A stretch of 64,000 bases of DNA from Ectocarpus siliculosus (Eukaryota > Sar > Phaeophyceae > Ectocarpales > Ectocarpaceae), in assembly GCA_000310025.1 (NCBI GenBank), contig FN649738.1, forward strand, positions 799,563 through 863,562, given 5' to 3'. Each line of letters begins with the position of its first letter. Within the stretch, counting starts at the first letter, position 1. The notes under the pieces were generated by a model. It worked only from the letters and a program-made list of their open reading frames with translations, did no database searches and was not told the origin of the DNA. Position numbers and translations under genes: made by a program. Shown here one piece after another: positions 54,257 through 64,000 of this stretch.

Positions 54257-56690
54257 CCTGGCAGCAGCCGCTGTCGGCCCGTTCTTCGGGAAAAAAAGGG
54301 ACTCCGGCTGCTTCCGATTGCGAAAAAATACCAGAAAAATACGTCGCGCTGTCCGCGATGGTGAGCGCCGACTCCGGCCTCCTGGCGCAAGCAAAACGGT
54401 CCCTCCTTCCACGGAACGCACCGACACCCCACTGCGAAGCCTTCGGTGGTTCTGTGGGTAAGGGAGAGACGCCGCACGCCGGTGCGGCGTGGTGTGGTGT
54501 GGGACGGCGTGGTGTGGTGTGGGACGGCGTGGTGTGGTGTGGGACAGCACATTTGCAAGTGCGTCGCGGGGTAAAACGTCTGTAAGGAGGGGTGTATGTT
54601 ACGGCAGCAGCTCTTGCTGGACGATCATCCCATCTCCCTCTTTCAAAAATACACATGCGACTAGACTAGTGCCTTCGACGCGCACGCGTTACAGGTTACG
54701 TGTAGGGTGCGGCATGATTTTCCTCGGCGACAGCCGCACGAGCTAGAGAGAGCTCGACGACGACAAGGCCACGTGGGAAAGGCAAGGTGGCAAGGCACCA
54801 AAGACCGAACGTGCGTCTTCGTATTCTAGTTGGAGGTGTGTGTGCAGCAAGCAGATTCGTTCGCGGCCAAAGCATCAAGACGCTCCCGCCCCACACCCTT
54901 ACCTCAGACGGTTCCTGGAGATCCCCAACCGTAGACCCGAGTCGTGGTAAACTTGGACGGGAGAGGAGGGCCCGGCCGTGCAGGAGCAAGCTATCTAGCT
55001 ATTGTTATTTAGTTTGTTCGCAAGCAACGAATTGTTGCTGGGGCTCCGAGGGGCGGCTCCGCCGATTCGTTCACCCCCCCCTTCTGTCGGTCCCTACCCC
55101 ACGGCCTAGAAAAAGCGGCGGAATCAATGATAAAATCGGTTCAGCGATCGTCTATTATTTGCACTTGGACACTTGGGCGGGTGTGAGCCCCACGCCTTAC
55201 ACCCTGGTCCCGCACGACTACGCGAGGGTGGATGATACCCATCCTCGACCCTAGTATGGTGCCTAGGACTGGAAAATATCTGCGGTACTGGGGTGAAGTA
55301 ATGGCTCACAGAGCGACGGTTGGATCATGGTGCCCGCCGCCGAATCAACCAATGCAGCGCACGGCGGGAGCGAGCTACACTGCTGTAGCTACATCCATCC
55401 ATTGTTGTCCTCCGGCAGCCGTGGCTGCGAATTTCGGTCCGTGAACGGCAGTAAGAGTGGGGTAATCCTCCACAACAAGCTAGAGCAACAAGCTCTGCAT
55501 GAAATCTTTGCTGGTGTGACACATATCTTTTGGGCCGGAAGATGATTGATACTGACTGATTGATTGATCGTTCGGTCGGTCGGTCGGGTAAAAATTACCA
55601 CGCACGCACATAACCTGCATGTATGTTGTCCCATGCCCATCCACACAACACCCGCGCGTATAGGGCCAAAGTTCCGGCGTGTAGTGGCGTGCGTGTGAGG
55701 ATGCCAGGATTGCGTGTATGTATTCCAAGCCACGCTGCTAACACATGCATGCGTTTCACCAAGTTTTACACAAAAAAACATCACGTCGATGGTTCCGCAA
55801 CATCCTGCTTGTACAGCAGTCACTCCGTCTTTCGTTGTTGTTGTTGCTGCTGTTCCGTCACCGGCTCCGCGAGGCCAGCAACAAGAGTGCACGGCAACCA
55901 TAGATCTATCTAGACCATACAGACTTTGAATATTTTCTCCGAGTAGCAAAAAATAAACAAGCCGCGCCGCAAAGCGCCAACCACACGACGACTTCCTTCC
56001 GCTCCTCCAACTCGGTACACCCTCAAATTGTTTCGGTGCGAAAGTGGGCTTGTCGGTGATGCCACGGCCTGGGTACGTACCCCATTTGTATCTTAGATCC
56101 AAGTCGCCTTAATAGATTCGAGCCCTCAAGGACACCGTTGTATCGTTTGGCGTGAGCGCGTGTCACTTGGAGCTATCAAGAACTCTCGGCCCCGGGGGGT
56201 TTACAGAGAGCTCTTTCGCTTTCCGGTAGATCGTCGAAAAGTGCTGCGGTAGAGGGCAGGCTGCTCCAGCACCAAACGTTCATCGGATTGGATGAAATAA
56301 AGTCTGTCGTTCCGTTCTGGCGGATCCAAAAAGGTGTATATGCCTACCGCACGTCACGTGTGTTGCTGTAGCCACAAAGTTTCTCCGTCTCCTTACTGAT
56401 GCGACTTTGTCGGTCATTTCTTGCTGCTACCGGCGACTCGCCCACGCCCACCCTCCGCAGCGCCGGTATGTTGTGTGTGCCGCGTGCTTCCCGTGCGCCG
56501 CCGCCTTCCCGGCCCCCTCCGCGAAAACACCGAGATGGAACTAACGCCAGCCGAAAGCTGCCAGATTCAACCACACCACGCCCTTGCAGTTTCATACATT
56601 AGGCGCGTGCTTTGTACTTTTTTCTCATGTTTTGTTCGCAACTGGCGAATGATTGGAGGTGGGAATGTTGTTGGTTGTTCTGTTCGACAG
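54257..56690. other. Divergent intergenic region upstream of the kinase
   Basis: It holds a 20-bp x 3 minisatellite at 54486-54545, 230-290 bp upstream of the kinase start codon, plus GC-rich flanks. I see no exon pair. Short open frames near 54787-55254 and 55389-56102 lack domains. Confidence 0.45.
54486..54545. repeat. Minisatellite, 20 bp x 3, upstream of the kinase start
   Basis: Three exact units, GGCGTGGTGTGGTGTGGGAC, head to tail. On the minus strand this gives the pyrimidine/CA-rich words CACACCACACC, which could lie in the kinase promoter or 5' UTR. Confidence 0.95.
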
Positions 56691-56872
56691 TTGGCAACGG
56701 GCGGGTCGAAATCGAAGAGGCTCCGTCCATCCCCCGCCGGCCTTTCCGCGCAGCCCCTGACTCCAGGGGTAAAGGCGACCCACCTCATCACTCCCGCACA
56801 CCGCAACACCATCCGCTAGATTCCTGCTCGCCCGCGGCCATCGTCGCCAGCCTCCGCATCGTCAGCGCTTCC
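56691..56872 (+). CDS. Possible upstream exon of the zinc-finger-repeat gene
   Basis: It has acceptor CGACAG at 56690 and the strong donor TCC|GTGAGT at 56872. The 60-codon frame in one phase includes GRVEIEEAPSIPRRPF and ends AIVASLRIVSAS. It exits in phase 0, matching the phase-0 entry at 57640. The sequence has no recognisable domain, so the link is tentative. Confidence 0.35.
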
Positions 56873-57639
56873 GTGAGTCTCCCCCCCTTGAGGCAGGGCT
56901 TGTTCACCCCACTAGAGCTGCAGCACCCGTGGAATTAGCATCAGCAGCGCTGCACGCGAGGGGCTAACATGCAGGTGAGAAAGTAGGCTTCCCTTTTTTC
57001 AGAGAAAATCTGCCTTTGTCGGTCGGACCGTCGGACGAGCCTATAGAGGTTATTATGATACCGATTTTTTTATCAACATGACACAGGGTGATTTTTTCCC
57101 AAGGTAGGCGACCACACCAGACCTGCCGAGCTTTAACTCGCCTGCCCTATACTACAATCGTGGCTGGTGCCCGGCACATGACCATACCTTTTTGTATGTT
57201 GACGTTTTTTAGTGTGGTGATCAAAAGTGCGCCGAGGGCTAAATGAAGAACGTTGCCCTCATCGAATCCAAATGTTTGGCGGACGCAAATGAACTTAATG
57301 CTCGGCTTGCTCTCCCCCTCTGCCAGGGAAATCATTAAATGCACTATTGTGGTGAAAACATCCCCCTTTCCATCCTCACGCCCCCAGCCGTCGCGGTGTA
57401 CACGGTGCTGAAGTCGGCATCCCCAAACCCCGACGAAACAAAAACGTAACCTTTTTACGTCCACGTACGACGCCCGCTCTTCCATAATCTAGAACTTGTA
57501 GGCACAACCTCCTTTTCGCTACAATACCTCAGTATTTCCCCCCGCTGCTCCGCCGCCGTTTGTTTACAAAATCGTACATTAATATGCATTCAACCAATCT
57601 CCTCGGTTATTTTTTTTCGCCCACTGGCACGCACGACAG

Positions 57640-58056
57640 GGCGCATCGGCGAGTGGCGCCATCACGTGTACCGTCTGCGGTGTGCGAAAGCCTGCCTCGG
57701 AGTACTCTCGCAACCAGCTGGCCAGGTCCTCGAGGGAGGTGTGCCAGGTGTGCCTCATGAGCGATGGGACGGTCGCGGCGCCCCCTTCTCGGGTGGCGCC
57801 CGCCGCGGGCGAGGGCGTAGTCCGCTGCGTTGCTTGCTGCCAAGTGAAGACTACCTCATCGTTTGGCATCAATCAGCTCCGCCGCCGCGCCGGCATCGAG
57901 CGCTGCATGCTCTGCGTGGAGAAGGACCTAGGGTCGGTGGTGCTCTGCCGCGCTTGCAACACGCACAAGCCCTTCACGGACTTCAGCAAGAAGCAGCTGG
58001 CGTGCAAGCCCGGCTCGGAGAGGTGCAAGGTTTGCATCGAGAACGCGTCTCGGTGA
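57640..58056 (+). CDS. Protein with three four-cysteine zinc-finger-like repeats (last exon)
   Basis: Entry is by acceptor CGACAG at 57638-57639 behind a T-rich tract, with 138 codons then stop. Three repeats of about 30 residues follow the plan CxxC-x2-K/H-(10)-QL-(9-10)-CxxC. They begin CTVCGVRKPASEYSRNQL, CVACCQVKTTSSFGINQL and CRACNTHKPFTDFSKKQL, each closing with CQVC, CMLC or CKVC. The four Cys per unit could hold one zinc. The pattern resembles Stc1-type domains, known from fission yeast heterochromatin silencing, but this is a pattern match only. There is no signal peptide or membrane span, so a nuclear or cytosolic role is likelier. Upstream exons are needed for a start codon. Confidence 0.7.
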   Translation, partial: GASASGAITCTVCGVRKPASEYSRNQLARSSREVCQVCLMSDGTVAAPPSRVAPAAGEGVVRCVACCQVKTTSSFGINQLRRRAGIERCMLCVEKDLGSVVLCRACNTHKPFTDFSKKQLACKPGSERCKVCIENASR

Positions 58057-58567
58057 TGGGACCGCGGCGGTCGGCGGCAGGAGTGACGAAAGGCCCAAAA
58101 GAGAAGAGAGGTGGGGGCTATTGTGATACGAAGGGTGCAGCCGGTGAGAGAGAACGTTGGCGGAAACAGGTGTTCGTAGCCGTGAGCGACTCGGCTCCTC
58201 GACTGCTCGGACAGAGGAGGCTGCGAAGCCGACTTACTCTATCTAGACGTTTGGATCCCTTGTGGGGGGGAAGACTTTGGATCGAATGGAGTGTGAGAGG
58301 AAGTACGGCAACATGGAATGTATGCTTGCGCCGAACCCTTCGTGCTGCCGCCGGGCATACGTTCGTGTGACCTTCTGTGCGTCGTTCGGCCCCCATCTTC
58401 GTGGTGGAAATGGGAAAGAGAATGAGAGAGGGAGGGAGGGAGGGATGCCATACGATTGCGACGACAGACAAGGAGAATAGATGAGAGAAAGACGGGTGGA
58501 GGAGATACAGAGACAAAGAAGGAGAGAGAGAGGCGGGTAGGGACAGAGACAGAGACTAAGACATAGC

Positions 58568-58590
58568 GAGAGAGAGAGAGAGAGAGAGAG
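58568..58590. repeat. (GA)n microsatellite
   Basis: About 11 GA units in a purine-rich stretch 500 bp downstream of the zinc-finger-repeat gene. Confidence 0.9.
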
Positions 58591-59623
58591 TCAAACAAAA
58601 ATGAAACGGACAGACCGGGGTTGGATGGTGGAGCTTCACCCGAAGTTTCCATGACCAAATTTCAGATATAACAATTACTGACGAGCTTTTTATTTAGATA
58701 ATTTGGTACTTATTATTCTGCTGGAGCCTCGTCGCAGGATGGTTGGGACGGGGGGCAGCATCAAAAATACTGATTTTACCATTCGTTCGGTAGGCGGGAG
58801 GTTGGGACGTGTCTAGGGTGTCCAGCGACCCAAATGCTTCTCATTTTATATTCGTATCTAAGTTATAGATGCGTTGTTCCGAAAGACATGTGCGTGGAGT
58901 AGTACGACGTTGGATATAGTGTGTGTTTCGGGTTCTGAGCAAATGTAGACTACTCCCAGTGGAGAGAAGCTTTTGTTTTTCGTGTGTCGCGCCTATCGAC
59001 GAAAGGATTGGGCCAGTCCGCGTAGAGATTTTAACAGCGAATTTTGCGCGGCTGGATGGAGGGAGTGCGATTGGCTCTGTGTTGTGCTGCTGTATAGGGT
59101 GAGCGAAGAACATGCCAGCGTGTACGGCGTGTGTCTCACTTGTTGTTGTTCCACGAAATGCATTTTATATCGGCGGGGTGTTGGTCGTGGTTGTGGTTAA
59201 AGTCAGCTCAGCAAATATTTTTACGCCGTCGGCTGTCGGCACCCATGTGGCATTACGTATTTAGCCGAGTTTAATGCGCTTGAGGCACATGGGGGGGGTG
59301 GGGTGGCGGACAGCAGTGGAGGATTATCGGTTGAGGGGGGGGGAGGCGTCTCAAGCGTGGCGCATCTATCCTAGAGAAGGTAGAGGGGCTCCCATTGGTC
59401 AGCATTCGTGCATGACGCAGCGGAGGAACATTGCTCTGGGCTGGTCGGTGCATCGGTTCGAACCGTGGTCGCTGTAAACGGAGGTGGTAATGATTTTTCT
59501 CCAGTTTTAGGTGATAACGTTTTTCTTCATAGCTTTACGTCAGAAATAATTTTCAACGGGGGGAGGGCGGGCGGTCTGAGCTGCGCCAGAGAGAGGCGTG
59601 TCGATTGCGGTGGCGCCATCCAC

Positions 59624-59645
59624 GGAACGTTCCATGGAACGTTCC
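59624..59645. repeat. 22-bp perfect palindrome
   Basis: Two GGAACGTTCC palindromes joined through AT, so the whole 22 bp equals its own reverse complement. It is centred on CCATGG. Confidence 0.9.
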
Positions 59646-61482
59646 CGTGGGACATGCCTAACCCGTGGGAGCGGCAGTGGTGAGGTGGGGGCGGGGGCGG
59701 TGCATGGTGAAAGCAAAGGGAATGACGGGCAATTAATTGTCGTTTTCTTCGTAGGCCTAGCTAGCCACATACGAGACGTTCTGTGCATGGTCGACGTTTC
59801 CCGTGTGGGTGGGCGGGCCCGTCATTACTTTACGGTTGACTTCCCCATTTTTTGTATAGAATGGAAGATGTGGGTGGGCTCAGGTGTCCCCCGCCTGGCG
59901 TTTGGGTCTGATTGTTTGGTCGATATTTACACAGAACGCCTTGTGCAAGGCAGGAGGGGCTTATTCTGTGATGGGGGGGTTGACATGGTGGGGGTGGTAG
60001 GGTCCTTGTCACCTTTAAGGCGAGGTGGGTGTGCTGCTGTGTGTTGGGTGTTTGATCGTGAGAGTTGCCAGCGGTTCCGCTTTTGTTGATCGAAAGCGGG
60101 ACACGGGCGGGTGTGTGCCGACACGCTAAGGGTCTGGTTTGTGTAAAAGTTGCACCCAGGGAACGCCTTGTGCAGGAGCTGGAGGGTAACCGGGTGGGGG
60201 TTTAGCCTTGATCGATGTCTTCATGTCGAGTGGTGCCAGTGGTGTGGAGTGGGCGTGTTTCTTTGTGGGGGAGGGTGGTTGGGTGGCATTTTCGAGTGCA
60301 AGTAATATATCAACAAATTCATGCATTGTTGGACGCGCATGGAAGGAAGACGTCTATTTACCAAAACACTTGAAAGTGTTGCAGTTTCACGTCTCTGAGC
60401 CAAGGCCAGAAGGCTGCTCGCGTGTTCGGCGCTGGGCATCCGCACACATCGGATAGTGAGCGGACGATGCGCATTTATGACGGGCGCAATTGCTTGGCGT
60501 GTGTCCTCAACTGGCCAACTCTAAAAAACATACGTCGGGTGCATGTCGTGAACCTGAAGCCACGGCATGCACAGATGCTCCAGAAATCCCCGAGCCTTCC
60601 TTCCTCAGACGAGCATAAATAATGTGCTCTGCGTTGTGGGCACGATGGCGACGGGGCCAGAATTGTGCTGTTCGCAACCCTTACTTGTAGCTCTGTCTTT
60701 AACTTCACCTCCCCCTGAAATTCTAGGACACACGGTACGGGGGTAAGCTAAGGCATTTTTTTGGCGGAGGAAGAGAATCTATTTTGGGACCGTGGACCAA
60801 TTTCCCGGGAGGAACAAAGTCGAATTGTATTTCAATTCCCAGCGCGCACGGAGCTTTGTTCGCGTTGCGCCTTCTCTCCCTCGCCCTTTGTGCACTAAAA
60901 AATAGCAAGAGACAAGAATAACCTTGCTTGCTACCTTCCCACGCTCAAAGCTGTATCGTAGTCTGAATGATGTTTTTGCAATAGTCCCAAGGACCCTCCT
61001 CTCTTGTATTTTTTTGGAGAGGGGAAATTGTTCGCTGACTGCTCCGTCGCCGGACCCGACAGAAAAACACGAAGCGCTTTGAGCGCGCTGCAGTGTTGGG
61101 GCAGGCAAATTCGGCGAATAAGCGTGAAACAGAAGCTCGTTGATTCCTGCTACCCACTAGACCATAGCTGCACGTCAATTCACGCCTGTAGTAGCACTTC
61201 GTACAACAACTCTAGCATTCATCAGACATCCCTCTGAAGTCTCGAACTCATCTCCTTGGTCGGTGCCACCGCCTACGGTATTGATCACTTCGACGAGCCA
61301 ATCCTTGAGAAAATTTCTCCCAGAAAATATTCCTGCCATGTTGGCCCCCACCCCTCCCCGGCAGCACCCTCTTCCGTCGTCACAAGCTTGACGAATGGGA
61401 CACCGCTTGGGCAACTCAGGCGATACGCGCCCACCACCTGTCAACGCTTGCCGCCCGCGGTGTTGTTGTCGTCGACTGCATA

Positions 61483-61500
61483 GTATCTAACGTTAGATAC
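61483..61500. repeat. 18-bp perfect palindrome GTATCTAACGTTAGATAC
   Basis: Self-complementary over all 18 bases, in AT-leaning non-coding sequence. Confidence 0.9.
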
Positions 61501-62273
61501 GTGCATTCACGTACAAGACTGGAGCTGTGTATCTACTGTACGGTATGTAATGCTCTTGACGTACACTTTGTTTGGCGTCCGGGTAACTATGCATATGATA
61601 GTGAGGCCTGTGTATGGCGATGCACGATGTATGGGTGTGAGCTGTAGTCCACGTTCATACCGGGGGCTCGTTTTTCTCGGTTGTAGGAACCGGGCAACGT
61701 TGGCGTGAAAGAAGCTGCGGAGGTGTAGATAGAGTAGAACCTCCTGCGGTCGGAAGGCCCCTACATAATCCGCCTCGTTCTCACATACATGTGATACTAT
61801 GGCGAGACAGGTCTATCCAGTGAGCCCTTCCAGTAGAAAGTTGAAGCCAAGGGCCGCAGGAAGAAAGGGAGAGAATTCAACCGGTGTGACCCCGGTTGGT
61901 ATGTCAAAAACATGTAAAGAGAGTAAGCATATAGTCTATCTATGCAGGCCGGCGCGCAGAATAGACGGGACACTAAAAATGAAACAAGTAGTCTCGGGGA
62001 GGAAACTCACTGCAGCGCTGTGGACGTCCACAGCACCACGCTGTTTTATTGTAGTAGTCCCAGCGCTGGCATTGTGCTTTGCATGGACCTTTACTTGCTT
62101 GTCGTCGGCGTTGACGCTATTCTTCTTGTGCTTGCAATGAAGAAAGGCTGTCGGTCCTTTACACATCAAACATTCACTGTCGTCTGTCGTCTGTGATGCT
62201 CGCGCGGAGTCATGCAGGATATTCGGGGCAAAGAGTAACCATCCACTGCAATAATTGATCGCAGTTGCAGCAG

Positions 62274-62459
62274 GTGCGTGTGACGCGCCTGGTTCCTAAC
62301 TTCCGTCTGGAAAAACTGCCTCCTGCAGCATGTATGTATGTCGGAAAATACCTGATATCGGCACCAGACAGTTTCCAGGCCACCAGTATGCGAGGCACCA
62401 AGCAAGGAAACGAAAAAGAAAATGTACTGCAACCGACGAACATGACGCTCACAGGGACT
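62274..62459 (+). CDS. Possible orphan exon, 62 codons
   Basis: It is open in one frame from acceptor CAGCAG to the consensus donor GTAAGT at 62460, both borders in phase 0. The translation contains FRLEKLPPAACMYVGKYLIS. The acceptor lacks a pyrimidine tract and no partner exon was found. The GTAAGT is part of a short GTAA repeat, which weakens the donor evidence. Confidence 0.25.
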
Positions 62460-63429
62460 GTAAGTAAGTAAGATAGGCGAAACATGCTGGGAGACAGATA
62501 GACGTGATCGAATATAAACTCTCTAAAGCTCAATCACGCCGCACGCAGACACTCCAAATCACCAGCCCAAAACCGTGTCGTGTATGAAACGTTCCGTGCT
62601 CCGTGATGCCTGCCATAGGGTGCAACTTAAACAGGAGAGACATTTATTTGGTCATCGATCGGTTGCTCTTTATGTACCGGATTGTCTGACACGCACATAT
62701 ACAAACATGATTGGAGAATATTCTTCTGTAGTACAGTGGATGTGCTCTATTATTTCTTCTCCTGCATCACACCTGCTGGTCTCGGACGGCTCGACTTCGC
62801 ATCTCGTAGTCCCATTCGCGGATAGCTGCGGCGTAAGCCAGGTTAGAAAAATACACGTGCGTTCCCCCCCGCCCTGCACCCGCCCAAGTGCTAGAAAATA
62901 ATATCCAGATGCTGCCGCGCGTTTTTTCGTCGGTCCACTAGGAAACGTTGACGTGCAGGGAGGGTCTGTACTTTCAAGAACGGAAACAAGAGCAACCCGG
63001 AGCGTGTGAGACGAAAGAAGGGTAGACGGACAGACGTACTAGGGGAGGAGTAGAGTCCACCAAATCGGCTGTTCCGTGGAACAGAAGAGGGCCGGTCACG
63101 ATAGTACAGTAGTAGGAGAGGGTTGCGAACACCAGAAATAATAGTAGGTTCACGATGCACATGGGTGGACCGGGAGCAACCTTGCCTGTCCATGAGAGGA
63201 ACAGCGAAGCCGTGGAATCGAGGGTTGGATGCAGCAAGGACGTCATCGAAGGGCACAGACAAATGAGGCCAGTCACCGCTTTTGTTGCACACGGCCGCGT
63301 GCAAGAAAATGAACACGACCAGAAATTCACATCTTGCGAGTTCGTCCACGTCGTCTGTCTACAGGCAGTAGTGCGGCGAGGGGGGGGGGCATCCATATTA
63401 TTTGATCGTGCTCAGTTGTGGGGGGATGT

Positions 63430-63914
63430 CAGGGGGGGGGGGGGGGGTTTTTCCCCCCCCAAACTTCCCCCCAAAAGGCCCCCAACTTTTTTTTTAAAAA
63501 CAACAAAACCCCCAAAAAAAACCAGGGAAGTACCAAAGGAAATTTGGTCCGAAAAAAAAAAAAAATTTACCCCTTTCAAAAACCACCAACAAAATAAACC
63601 CCCCCCCCCCCCCCAACTGTAAAAAAAACCCACCGGTTTTTTACCCTTAAAACCCAAAACCAACTTTCGGAAACCCCCCAACCCACCCCCCTTCCCCGGA
63701 AAAAAAGCCCCCCCTTGGCCACCAAAAAAAAAACCCCCCCCCCGGGCAAGAAATTTTAGGGCCCCCCAAGAAAGGGGAAAAAAAACAAGAAAACCCAAAC
63801 CGTCCCGGGGGGAANNNNNNNNNNNNNNNNNNNNNNNNNNNNNNNNNNNNNNNNNNNNNNNNNNNNNNNNNNNNNNNNNNNNNNNNNNNNNNNNNNNNNN
63901 NNNNNNNNNNNNNN
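63430..63914. other. Low-quality homopolymer sequence and 100-N gap
   Basis: From about 63430 the sequence is runs of C, A, G and T, then 100 N at 63815-63914, the same pattern as at 34971-35274. No annotation is possible here. Confidence 0.95.
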
Positions 63915-64000
63915 GGGGGGGGGGGGGGGTTGTTTCGTCCTCAAACGTTCCCGCAAAGTGTCACGTACTTATGTCTTGATACTGACAAACGCTCGAAGAG

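Larger units (their letters stand above)
58057..63429. other. Weakly coding right end; no firm gene
   Basis: Scattered frames of 60-160 codons on both strands show no domain. It contains a (GA)n tract at about 58568-58590 and two perfect palindromes (59624-59645 and 61483-61500). One possible exon lies at 62274-62459. Confidence 0.4.

Noticed and set aside
59380-59475. tRNA-like B box (GGTTCGAACC)
   Set aside because: The flanking bases do not form a T stem and no A box or acceptor stem can be paired.

Overview
This window looks like nuclear DNA of a multicellular stramenopile, most probably a brown alga of the Ectocarpus type. That is an inference. It rests on GC-rich coding sequence split by many introns of roughly 300-1700 bp, abundant AAC, CAG, GA and GACA microsatellites, a copia-type retrotransposon, and neighbouring genes on alternating strands (a layout described for Ectocarpus). 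Long open frames are mostly misleading here. Real genes were rebuilt by joining short exons at consensus splice sites and checking that reading phase is kept across every junction.

Layout. (1) 252-7039: a complete Ty1/copia element, antisense, with 191-bp LTRs differing at one position and a 5-bp target duplication. Its single gag-pol frame carries three in-frame stops. (2) 7045-16228: sparsely coding DNA with a partial cysteine-rich gene on the minus strand (exons at 13007-12910, 11016-10909, 10631-10453). (3) 20632-16229, minus: a four-exon, 485-residue four-span membrane protein with an acidic, tyrosine-rich tail. (4) 21181-26356, plus: a six-exon, 258-residue predicted type I membrane protein, divergent from gene 3 with a 548-bp gap. 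(5) 36287-28504, minus: a nine-exon, 426-residue alpha/beta hydrolase with all catalytic motifs, and a copy of its catalytic-acid exon in the following intron. (6) 38687-43927, plus: an L-type (legume-like) lectin of at least eight exons. (7) 54256-47275, minus: a six-exon, 829-residue Ser/Thr protein kinase with a large N-lobe insertion and an altered catalytic loop. (8) About 56.7-58.06 kb, plus: a protein with three four-cysteine zinc-finger-like repeats. From 58 kb to the end nothing is firmly coding. Two 100-N gaps (35175-35274 and 63815-63914) have low-quality homopolymer sequence beside them.

The genes do not form a pathway. Several are secretory or membrane proteins (four-span protein, type I protein, lectin, cysteine-rich protein), next to a signalling kinase and a probable organellar hydrolase. 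No tRNA, rRNA, CRISPR or bacterial operon was seen. The most notable items are the kinase architecture, the duplicated hydrolase exon that stays in frame with the original, a dispersed repeat family with at least four copies, a 43-bp inverted repeat inside an intron, and an exactly repeated 12-mer.
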